In this document: in pieces, positions 1 through 5,679 of the stretch
Layout: every line of letters starts with the position of its first letter
Position numbering within the stretch: the stretch's first letter is position 1
NCBI GenBank assembly: GCA_017621015.1
Contig: JAGAUC010000220.1
Location: 1 to 5,775, forward strand
DNA from: Clostridia bacterium
GTDB taxonomy: Bacteria; Bacillota; Clostridia; Oscillospirales; CAG-272
Length of the DNA stretch: 5,775 nucleotides
Reading direction: 5' to 3'
The notes under the pieces: generated by a model
The model's database searches: none
Told to the model about the DNA's origin: nothing
What the model saw: only the letters and a program-made list of their open reading frames with translations
Position numbers and translations under genes: made by a program

Positions 1-1135
1 AGATACCGTCGATGATCGCCTGGTTGATGATGATCTGAGAGGAGGGAACGGGCGCGGGTGTGCCGTTCTTGCAAGCGTCGATGAAGGAGCGAACCTTCTT
101 CTCAAACAGACCCGTAAACAGATTGCCCTTGGGCTGAATGATCGGGATCTCGGTAACCGTCTGCTCGCCGGCAACCTCGTGGTAAAGCTTCATAGCGCCG
201 CCAACCGAGCCGTTCCAGCATTCGGTCGAGGGGATACGAAGACCGCCCTTGGTACCAAGGATGAGCGCGTCACCTGCGGTGTCCATGTTCATCGCCCACG
301 AAATACGGAAGTCAAGAATGATGTCGCCCTCAAGACGGACAAAGGCTGCCGCAAAGTCATCCACGCCAAACTTCTCCGCATACTCGGGATGTCCTGCCTT
401 TACATAGCCGGAATAGTTGGGGTCGGTTCCAAAGAAGGCCGACTTGTAGCCGCTGACCGTAAGAGGCTTGGGATAGCCGACAGCGTTGAGCAGCATATCC
501 AGCGAGTAGCATCCGATATCACCCAGAGCACCGATACCGCCGGTCTCCTTCTCGATGAAGGTGGTACCGAAGGGGAACGGGATGCCGCGGCGACGGCCGC
601 CACCGGTCTGGATGTAGTAGACCTTGCCGAGGGCTCCGGATTCGACGATCTTCTTGATCATCTTCATGTTCTCGTCCAGTCTGGGCTGGAAGCCGATGGA
701 AAGCACCTTTCCGCTTTCCTTTTCTGCCTTGCAAACGGCAACAGCCTCTTCAAGAGTTACCGTAAAGGGCTTCTCAAGAAGAACGTTCAGACCGTTCTTG
801 AGCGCGTAAATAGCAGGCTCGGCATGCTGACAGTTGTAAGTACAGATCGAAACGGCATCAAGCTCAAGGCTCTTGTCGTCGATCAGCTCCTTGTGAGAGG
901 CGTAGTTGGTCTTTACACCCTCAACGCCGTGCTTTTCAAAAAAGGCAGCGGCTTTTCCGGGAACAAGGTCAGCACCCGCAACGATCTCAACGTCGGGCTG
1001 AGCCTTCAGCGCGTTGATGTGGGATCCTGCGATCCATCCGCATCCGATAAAGGCAATACGGAACTTACGGTTGGCGTCAACCTTAACCTCTTCTTTTTGT
1101 ACGTCTTTAAACGCGTTCAGATTTTCTTCTGCCAT
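1..1135 (-). CDS. Gfo/Idh/MocA-family NAD(P)-dependent oxidoreductase, C-terminus cut by window edge
   Basis: Reading leftward from ATG at 1135, 378 residues are visible with no stop before the window ends, so the gene is partial but probably almost complete (family members are usually 330-400 residues). After a charged 24-residue N-terminal extension comes a Rossmann strand with the dinucleotide motif G31-C-G33-W-I-A36. The family EKP motif is at 121-123; its Lys is the usual catalytic residue. The second-domain signature reads D206-I-G-C-Y210-S-L-D213, with Tyr where many members have His; Tyr is also found there in glucose-fructose-oxidoreductase-like and dihydrodiol-dehydrogenase-like members. 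Expected activity is cytoplasmic oxidation or reduction of a sugar, polyol or glycoside hydroxyl; the substrate is unknown. GGAGG at 1145-1149, nine bases ahead of the ATG, supports the start. It is the second gene of a unit with the TIM-barrel gene upstream. No frameshift is seen. Family assignment is firm, substrate is not. Confidence 0.93.
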   Translation of the reverse strand, partial: MAEENLNAFKDVQKEEVKVDANRKFRIAFIGCGWIAGSHINALKAQPDVEIVAGADLVPGKAAAFFEKHGVEGVKTNYASHKELIDDKSLELDAVSICTYNCQHAEPAIYALKNGLNVLLEKPFTVTLEEAVAVCKAEKESGKVLSIGFQPRLDENMKMIKKIVESGALGKVYYIQTGGGRRRGIPFPFGTTFIEKETGGIGALGDIGCYSLDMLLNAVGYPKPLTVSGYKSAFFGTDPNYSGYVKAGHPEYAEKFGVDDFAAAFVRLEGDIILDFRISWAMNMDTAGDALILGTKGGLRIPSTECWNGSVGGAMKLYHEVAGEQTVTEIPIIQPKGNLFTGLFEKKVRSFIDACKNGTPAPVPSSQIIINQAIIDGI

Positions 1136-1165
1136 GGAAAATATCCTCCGTGTTATTTATTCTTT

Positions 1166-1178
1166 AGCCACCTTGGCT
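1166..1178 (-). repeat. small inverted repeat in the gap between the TIM-barrel and oxidoreductase genes
   Basis: In the 56-base gap, the transcript reads AGCCA-AGG-TGGCT, a 5-bp stem with a 3-base loop, downstream of the first stop codon and upstream of the next ribosome site. No T-run follows, so it is not a terminator. It may be a weak mRNA hairpin or chance. Confidence 0.3.
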
Positions 1179-1191
1179 TTAGATTTTGGAT

Positions 1192-2007
1192 TCAGCAGCC
1201 GATCGATTTGAGATATTCGCGGCTCTTGGCGATGCACTCCATAGGAGTGAGACCCATACTGGGATTGTCCTGCTCAACGATCACCCACTCGGCGCCGGCA
1301 TCCTTGGCGGCGTCCAGAATGGCGGGGAAGTTTTGCAGACCGCTTCCCACGGGGCGGAATTCAAAGTTCGAGGGGCGCTTGGGCGCTTCGGACTTGATGC
1401 CGATCAATTCATACATATCGTCGGATTTTTCACCGAAAAAGTCCTTCAGATGCACAACGGGAGCGCGGCCGGTATACTTGCGGATGTACGCGGCAGGCTC
1501 CTCACCACCAACATTTACCCAGCAAACATCAAGCTCGGTCTGGAGATATTCAGCCGGAACCTCATCGTAGAGAATATCAAGAGCGTACTTTCCGTCGATC
1601 TTAATGAACTCAAAGTCGTGGTTGTGATAAAGAAGCTGCATACCGAACTTCTTTGCCTCCTTACCGATCATCGCCACGTCCTCAATGGTCTTGGCGAAGC
1701 CCTCCGTTCCGGGACGGTCCTCGGCAACAAGGTAGGGAACGGCCACGTATTTGCAACCGATCTCTGCATAGATGGCCAGCGTTTCCACGGGAGCCTTTCT
1801 CATTTCGGCAAAGGGAACGTGAGCCGAGATCGGAACAAGACCGATCTCCTCGCACATTGCCTTGATCTCTGCAGCCGAATTTTTGCCGATTCCGGCAAAC
1901 TCCACGCCATCATAGCCCATAGCCTTGACCTTTTCGAGCGTGGCTCGCATATCTGCCGCCACATCTCCGCGGACGGAATAAAGCTGAACTGCTACTTTAA
2001 ATGCCAT
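1192..2007 (-). CDS. sugar phosphate isomerase/epimerase-like TIM-barrel protein (AP-endonuclease 2 / xylose isomerase-like fold)
   Basis: A complete 271-residue protein, the usual length for this fold (about 260-300). It opens with the family-typical strand V-A-V-Q-L-Y-S-V-R (5-13). It then shows G31-Y-D-G-V-E-F (37) on the second strand, S-A-H63 on the third, Y127-H-N-H-D-F-E-F134, E158-L-D160-V-C-W, H186-L-K-D-F and a late V-E245-Q-D. The acidic and His residues at strand ends (around E133, D160, H186, E245) are the expected divalent-metal and substrate ligands, by analogy with IolE, hydroxypyruvate isomerase and sugar epimerases. The exact reaction cannot be told from sequence. ATG at 2007 is chosen because AGGAGG (2016-2021) sits eight bases upstream; an in-frame TTG at 2013 would be only two bases from that site. 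It has its own promoter and is followed by an oxidoreductase gene, as in inositol and 3-keto-sugar/glycoside pathways. No signal peptide is seen, so it is likely cytoplasmic. Confidence 0.92.
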   Translation of the reverse strand: MAFKVAVQLYSVRGDVAADMRATLEKVKAMGYDGVEFAGIGKNSAAEIKAMCEEIGLVPISAHVPFAEMRKAPVETLAIYAEIGCKYVAVPYLVAEDRPGTEGFAKTIEDVAMIGKEAKKFGMQLLYHNHDFEFIKIDGKYALDILYDEVPAEYLQTELDVCWVNVGGEEPAAYIRKYTGRAPVVHLKDFFGEKSDDMYELIGIKSEAPKRPSNFEFRPVGSGLQNFPAILDAAKDAGAEWVIVEQDNPSMGLTPMECIAKSREYLKSIGC

Positions 2008-2056
2008 TTTCAATTCCTCCTGCCTTTATAGGCTTTCAAAATCTTTTTATGGTTTA

Positions 2057-2085
2057 ATTATAAGACATAAATGCCGATTTTACAA
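2057..2085 (-). promoter_or_regulatory. sigma-A-type promoter of the TIM-barrel/oxidoreductase unit
   Basis: On the minus strand, TTGTAA (2085-2080, four of six matches to the -35 consensus) is followed after exactly 17 bases by a perfect TATAAT (2062-2057). Transcription should start near 2050, giving a leader of about 43 bases, too short for a riboswitch. It lies in the AT-rich gap behind the cysteine-synthase-like gene, so the unit can be expressed independently of that gene. Confidence 0.7.
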
Positions 2086-2088
2086 GAC

Positions 2089-2104
2089 AAACAAAGCCTT
2101 GTTT
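2089..2104. repeat. inverted repeat abutting the -35 box, possible operator
   Basis: AAACAA-AGCC-TTGTTT is a perfect 6-bp dyad with a 4-bp centre, starting four bases upstream of the -35 hexamer of the leftward promoter. It also lies in the 3' region of the cysteine-synthase-like transcript, but the stem is AT-rich and no T-run follows, so it is a poor terminator. A regulator site is possible but unproven. Confidence 0.35.
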
Positions 2105-2146
2105 CAGACAAATATTGCTATTCTCGTCAAGAGCGATTGTTTTTTA

Positions 2147-3073
2147 TCAACGGAAGAGCGGTGTGGAGAAATAACGCTCGGCGGTGTCGGGGAGAACGGT
2201 GACCACGGTCTTGCCCTTTCCCAGCTTTTTAGCCAGCTTGATGGCGGCGGCCACATTGGTTCCGCTGCTGATGCCGCACATAATACCTTCTCTTGAGGCC
2301 AGCTCCTTGGAGATGCGGATGGCCTCCTCGTCGGTAACGATGCAAATATCATCATATATATTACAGTTGAGGATCGAGGGAATCAAGCCGTCGCCGATGC
2401 CCATCTGCACGTGCGTGCCGATCGAGCCGCCCGACAGGATGGCCGCATTCTCCGGCTCAACGGCCCAGATGGTCATGTCGGGATTCTTGGCCTTAAGAGC
2501 CTCACCGATTCCCGTGATGGTGCCGCCCGTGCCGATGCCCGAGCAAAAGCCGTGGATGGGCTTTCCTACCTGCTCGAGGATCTCGATCGCGGTCTGCGAG
2601 CGCTGGATCTCGGGGTTGGCGGGGTTTTCAAATTGCTGGGGAACAAAGACCTTGGGGTTTTCCGCCTTCATGCGAAGGGCGGTGTTCAGGCATTCCTCAA
2701 TGCACGCACCGATGTTACCGGCATCGTGGACCAGAATGACCTCGGCGCCGTAATGCTCAACCAGCTTTCTTCGCTCCTCGCTGACCGAGTCGGGCATGAT
2801 GATCTTGGTTTTGTAGCCACGGACTGCGCCGACCAGAGCCAAACCAATTCCTTGGTTTCCGCTGGTGGGTTCAACGATGACGGTGTCCGCATCGATCAGT
2901 CCCTTTTCCTCCGCATCGCGGATCATATTGTAGGCCGTGCGGGTCTTGATCGAGCCGCCGACATTAAGACCTTCAAATTTCACCAGGATCTCCGCACCGT
3001 CCGCAGGGGCGATGTGAGACAGGCGAATGATGGGCGTGTTGCCCATGGCTTCGAGAATGTTGTTGCAGATCAT
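2147..3073 (-). CDS. cysK: cysteine synthase family PLP enzyme (O-acetylserine sulfhydrylase-like), divergent signature
   Basis: A complete 308-residue fold-type II PLP enzyme, matching CysK length. N-terminal M-G-N-T-P-I-I-R-L (10-18) is typical. The PLP Schiff-base Lys is K43 in G-G-S-I-K-T-R. The substrate-carboxylate loop is T70-S-G-N-Q-G75. The Gln of Q147-F-E-N-P-A-N-P is kept. The PLP-phosphate loop is G181-T-G-G-T185, the serine near the pyridine nitrogen lies in G-I-S269-S-G, and the end D296-T-A-E-R-Y-F-S-T-P-L-F is classic. The expected role is O-acetylserine plus sulfide to cysteine in the cytoplasm. However, several motif residues differ from standard CysK: KTR for KDR, SGNQG for SGNTG, SQTAIEI for TTGPEI, and GIGDGLIP for GIGAGFIP. 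A related beta-replacement reaction with another substrate is therefore possible. ATG at 3073 is supported by AAGGGA eight bases upstream. It is transcribed alone, divergent from the DUF6088-fakA unit. Confidence 0.9.
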   Translation of the reverse strand: MICNNILEAMGNTPIIRLSHIAPADGAEILVKFEGLNVGGSIKTRTAYNMIRDAEEKGLIDADTVIVEPTSGNQGIGLALVGAVRGYKTKIIMPDSVSEERRKLVEHYGAEVILVHDAGNIGACIEECLNTALRMKAENPKVFVPQQFENPANPEIQRSQTAIEILEQVGKPIHGFCSGIGTGGTITGIGEALKAKNPDMTIWAVEPENAAILSGGSIGTHVQMGIGDGLIPSILNCNIYDDICIVTDEEAIRISKELASREGIMCGISSGTNVAAAIKLAKKLGKGKTVVTVLPDTAERYFSTPLFR

Positions 3074-3111
3074 ATAGACAATCCCTTCAATGTTTGTATA
3101 TGGATAAATAT

Positions 3112-3140
3112 ATTATAGCAGAACCTCATAAAAAAGGCAA
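3112..3140 (-). promoter_or_regulatory. extended -10 promoter of the cysteine-synthase-like gene
   Basis: On the minus strand, TTGCCT (3140-3135, four of six consensus matches) is followed after 17 bases by perfect TATAAT (3117-3112), preceded by TG-C (3120-3118), which makes an extended -10. The predicted start near 3105 gives a leader of about 32 bases, leaving no room for a T-box or S-adenosylmethionine riboswitch. Control, if any, is likely by a DNA-binding protein at the overlapping dyad. Confidence 0.75.
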
Positions 3141-3147
3141 GAGGTTC
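3121..3147. promoter_or_regulatory. perfect 7-bp inverted repeat interleaved with the promoter, probable operator
   Basis: GAACCTC (3121-3127) and GAGGTTC (3141-3147) are exact reverse complements separated by 13 bases, centre to centre 20 bp, about two helical turns. One arm touches the outer edge of the -35 box and the other sits in the spacer just upstream of the extended -10. It lies upstream of the predicted transcription start, so it would act as DNA and not as an RNA hairpin. A dimeric repressor bound here would block RNA polymerase. I do not recognise the motif as a known regulator's site. Confidence 0.5.
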
Positions 3148-3247
3148 CTTATAATTTTGTCATTTTTCTTGTTTTTAACAGCGTATATTAAGCATATAAG
3201 CGGCCGTTTTTTATTCGGTTTTAATATCAGTAAATGTCGGGGCCTTA

Positions 3248-3266
3248 AAAATGACCCGAAAATGAC
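3248..3266. repeat. direct repeat AAAATGAC x2, 11-bp period
   Basis: AAAATGAC occurs at 3248-3255 and 3259-3266, one helical turn apart, in the middle of the divergent intergenic region. A reverse-complement copy GTCATTTT lies at 3159-3166. The region is AT-rich, so chance is possible. The rest of 3148-3305 holds no convincing gene, terminator or RNA. Confidence 0.3.
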
Positions 3267-3305
3267 TGTTTTATGAATAAAATTGCAAAAACCATGCGAA
3301 TTCCC

Positions 3306-3333
3306 TTGACTTTTGTCGAAAAAAGTGTATAAT
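3306..3333 (+). promoter_or_regulatory. sigma-A-type promoter of the DUF6088-fakA-fakB unit
   Basis: TTGACT (3306-3311, five of six) and perfect TATAAT (3328-3333) are separated by 16 bases. Transcription should begin near 3340, about 25 bases ahead of the ATG at 3365. CTTGAC recurs at 3305-3310 and 3337-3342, the second copy covering the predicted start, which could matter for control or be chance. This is the strongest-looking promoter in the window. Confidence 0.78.
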
Positions 3334-3364
3334 ATTCTTGACAATCTAAAAGGAGGAAAAACAG

Positions 3365-3982
3365 ATGTGGTATAGCTGCCAAAAGCAACTGGAACTAAAA
3401 ATTCATTCTATGCCCAGCGGCTCGGTATTCTGCATTGCTGATTTTGCAGAGCTGGCGGCCCCTAAGACGGTGTCCAAGATGTTGGCGCGTCTGGAGGGGG
3501 AGGATGGCATTGAGCGTGTGCTTCGCGGCATTTATTGGAAGCCTGACGGCATTCACACCTCGCCCGATCCCGATCGCGTGGCCAAGGCATTGGCCAGGGA
3601 AAACACCTGGCAGCTTGTTCCGTGCGGTAAGACCGCGCTTCACCTTTTCGGTCTTGAGGAAGCAAGCCCCGAGGAGTGGACGTACGTTACCGATGGCACC
3701 TACCGCAGTTACTTTTATGACGGAAAAAAGATCAGCTTTCTCCATACAACCGGAAAAATTCTCAGCACGATGTCGGAGAAGACCGCGCTTCTTGTGCAGG
3801 TCCTCAAGGCATATGGGCGTGAGCACGTTACCGATGAGCTGATGACGCGTATCGCTTCCTTTTTGAACTTTGAGGATGCCAAGCGTATCTGGGAGGAGAG
3901 CCGCCATACCACCGAATGGATCGCAGGTGCGATCTTCCGTATTTTCCAGAAGAAAAAGGAAAAGGTGCCCGGCGAAAATTAA
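3365..3982 (+). CDS. DUF6088 / AbiEi-antitoxin-like protein without an adjacent toxin
   Basis: A complete 205-residue soluble protein. Residues 6-60 look like the winged-helix N-terminus of DUF6088/AbiEi-type antitoxins: a short helix, G19-S-V-F-C-I-A-D-F27, a probable recognition helix K34-T-V-S-K-M-L-A-R-L43, then I49-E-R-V-L-R-G-I-Y-W-K-P60. A second block, D70-R-V-A-K-A-L-A-R78 then P86-C-G-K-T-A-L-H-L-F-G-L97, matches the family's P-S-G-x-x-A-x-x-L-G-L pattern. The C-terminus is helical with a Lys-rich tail. Family members usually neutralise an AbiEii-type nucleotidyltransferase toxin and repress their own promoter; the toxin is absent here. AGGAGG (3351-3356) eight bases ahead fixes the ATG. 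It precedes fakA by 24 bases with no terminator, so co-transcription is likely. Base composition resembles its neighbours, with no sign of recent transfer. The family call is by pattern memory; a DNA-binding regulator role is inference. Confidence 0.8.
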   Translation: MWYSCQKQLELKIHSMPSGSVFCIADFAELAAPKTVSKMLARLEGEDGIERVLRGIYWKPDGIHTSPDPDRVAKALARENTWQLVPCGKTALHLFGLEEASPEEWTYVTDGTYRSYFYDGKKISFLHTTGKILSTMSEKTALLVQVLKAYGREHVTDELMTRIASFLNFEDAKRIWEESRHTTEWIAGAIFRIFQKKKEKVPGEN

Positions 3983-4006
3983 CACGAATTACGAGGAACT
4001 TTTAAA

Positions 4007-5662
4007 ATGAATACAACAACGATGAACGGCACGCTCTTTGCGCGTATGGTGCGCAACGGCGCGGCCAATTTACACAAGAACCGCGAGATCGTCAATGACC
4101 TCAACGTTTTCCCGATCCCCGACGGAGATACGGGCGACAACATGTTTATGACGATGGACTCCGGCTCGGTTGCTGTGAGAAATGTCGAGGATCTCACACT
4201 TGAGGAGATGTCCTCCAAGGTTTCCGGAGGAATGCTTCTCGGTGCACGCGGCAATTCGGGTGTTATCCTTTCCCGTATTTTTGCGGGCATTGCCAAGGGC
4301 TTCCGTGGAAACGGCGAGGCTGACGTCCGGGACGTGGCCAAGGCCTTTGAGTGCGGTGTGACCGAGTCCTACGGCGCGGTCTCCGTGCCCGTTGAGGGAA
4401 CCATCCTCACAGTTTACCGTGACGCCGTAAGATATGCCGGCTCGCGCATTCGCGAGGATAGCACGCTTGAGGAATATTTTGAGGATTTTATGACCGAGCT
4501 TCGTGCTTCGCTTGACCGTACGCCCGAGCTTCTTGAGGTTTTGAAGGAGGCAGGTGTGGTCGACAGCGGCGGTGCCGGCTTCGTATATATTGCCGAGGGA
4601 ATGAAGATCGCGCTTGACGGCACCGATCTGGAATCCGAGGCCGGCGAGCCCGCAAAGGCCGCACCCGCTTTGGATATTTCTTCCTTTACCAAGGACAGCG
4701 TGCTGGAGTTCGGCTACTGTACCGAATTTCTGCTTCGCCTGCAGTCCTCCAAGACCGATGTGGATGCTTTCGACGAGAACGAGCTGAAGGCCTACCTGAG
4801 TAGCATTGGCGAGTCGGTGGTTGCTGTCAAGGAGGACAGCATTGTCAAGGTGCATGTGCATACGATGCACCCTGGTGAGGTTTTGGATCATTGCCAGAAA
4901 TTCGGCGAGTTTTTGACCATGAAGATCGAAAATATGATGCTCCAGCACAACGCCAAGATCGCACAGAGTAGCGTGGAGATCAAGCCAAGAAAGCCGCATA
5001 AGCCGTATGCGATCGTTACGGTGGCATCGGGCGAGGGCATCAAGGAGACCTTTGCGTCGCTCGGAGCCGATGTGGTGATCGACGGCGGACAGAGCATGAA
5101 TCCGTCGGCCGAGGCCTTTATTGAGGCGTTTGAAAGCCTGGATGCGGACACCATTCTGGTGTTTCCGAACAATTCCAATATCATTTTGACAGCTAAGCAG
5201 GCGGCGTCGCTCTATGAAGGTAGCGATGTCCGCGTGATTGGAAATAAGACCATCGGCGAGGGCTATGCCGCCATTTCCATGCTGGATACCTCGTCGGGTG
5301 ATACCGACGCCATTTTGGCCGAGATCGATGAGATCATTGCCTCCGTGGTAACGGGTACAGTATCAAAGGCTAGCCGTGACACCGAAAAGGACGGCGTTGC
5401 CGTTCATAGCGGCGACTATATCGGCTTTGTGGGCGATACCATTTACGTGGATTCGCCGAATGCTACCGAGGCGGCGCTTACGCTGGCTAAGGCTCTGCAC
5501 GCCGAGAATTATGACGTTATGCTTCTGATCTGTGGCAAGGATCCGGAGCCTGCCGATGCCGAAGATCTTTTCACTAAGCTGAAGCAGACCTACAAGAGAA
5601 CCGAGATCATAATGATCGACGGCGGTCAGCCTGTTTTTGATTATCTGATGATTTTGGAATAA
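4007..5662 (+). CDS. fakA: fatty acid kinase catalytic subunit FakA (DAK2/DhaL-domain protein)
   Basis: A complete 551-residue protein, the normal FakA/YloV length. The N-terminal DhaL nucleotide-binding domain (about 1-200) carries L32-N-V-F-P-I-P-D-G-D-T-G-D-N-M46 with Mg-binding aspartates D39 and D41, G79-A-R-G-N-S-G85, a V-P-V-E-G-T-I-L-T-V segment, and G-V-V-D-S-G-G-A-G. The middle domain has G-Y-C238-T-E-F and K-V-H283-V-H285-T; a Cys and HxH at similar places bind zinc in Staphylococcus aureus FakA, as I recall. The C-terminal FakB-docking domain shows D359-G-G-Q-S-M-N-P-S367, P-N-N-S-N-I-I-L and a terminal G539-G-Q-P. Known role: ATP-dependent phosphorylation of FakB-bound fatty acids to acyl-phosphate for membrane lipid synthesis. 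GAGGA (3993-3997) nine bases upstream supports ATG 4007; ATG 4022 is a less likely alternative. The usual yloU/asp23-recG context is not seen within the window. A Thr-to-Asp change at 44 is a minor oddity. Confidence 0.95.
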   Translation: MNTTTMNGTLFARMVRNGAANLHKNREIVNDLNVFPIPDGDTGDNMFMTMDSGSVAVRNVEDLTLEEMSSKVSGGMLLGARGNSGVILSRIFAGIAKGFRGNGEADVRDVAKAFECGVTESYGAVSVPVEGTILTVYRDAVRYAGSRIREDSTLEEYFEDFMTELRASLDRTPELLEVLKEAGVVDSGGAGFVYIAEGMKIALDGTDLESEAGEPAKAAPALDISSFTKDSVLEFGYCTEFLLRLQSSKTDVDAFDENELKAYLSSIGESVVAVKEDSIVKVHVHTMHPGEVLDHCQKFGEFLTMKIENMMLQHNAKIAQSSVEIKPRKPHKPYAIVTVASGEGIKETFASLGADVVIDGGQSMNPSAEAFIEAFESLDADTILVFPNNSNIILTAKQAASLYEGSDVRVIGNKTIGEGYAAISMLDTSSGDTDAILAEIDEIIASVVTGTVSKASRDTEKDGVAVHSGDYIGFVGDTIYVDSPNATEAALTLAKALHAENYDVMLLICGKDPEPADAEDLFTKLKQTYKRTEIIMIDGGQPVFDYLMILE

Positions 5663-5679
5663 AGAAAGGAAAAAGTATC

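Noticed and set aside
179..1570. 463-codon open frame on the plus strand
   Set aside because: It spans parts of both minus-strand genes, which have clear family motifs and ribosome sites. Its own translation shows no family pattern, so it is an antisense shadow of codon bias.
2008..2013. TTG at 2013 as the start of the TIM-barrel gene
   Set aside because: The AGGAGG site would be only two bases away; ATG at 2007 has the normal eight-base spacing and gives the family-typical N-terminus.
3074..3111. T-box or S-adenosylmethionine riboswitch ahead of the cysteine-synthase-like gene
   Set aside because: The promoter position leaves a leader of only about 32 bases, too short for either.
2411..3118. 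235-codon open frame on the plus strand
   Set aside because: It is antisense to the cysteine-synthase-like gene and its translation resembles no family.
3201..3212. CGGCCG followed by six T as an intrinsic terminator
   Set aside because: CGGCCG is self-complementary with no loop, so it cannot form a hairpin stem, and no plus-strand gene precedes it.
3094..3344. Short open frames (60 codons plus, 72 codons minus) in the divergent gap
   Set aside because: They cover promoter boxes and AT-rich DNA and their composition is that of translated intergenic sequence. The plus one would need a TTG start without a ribosome site.
3983..4006. A hidden AbiEii-type toxin gene next to the DUF6088 gene
   Set aside because: Downstream there are only 24 bases before fakA, and upstream only the promoter gap. 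No nucleotidyltransferase-like frame exists in the window.
4070..4999. 309-codon open frame on the minus strand
   Set aside because: It lies entirely opposite fakA, whose motifs are unmistakable; its translation has no recognisable domain.
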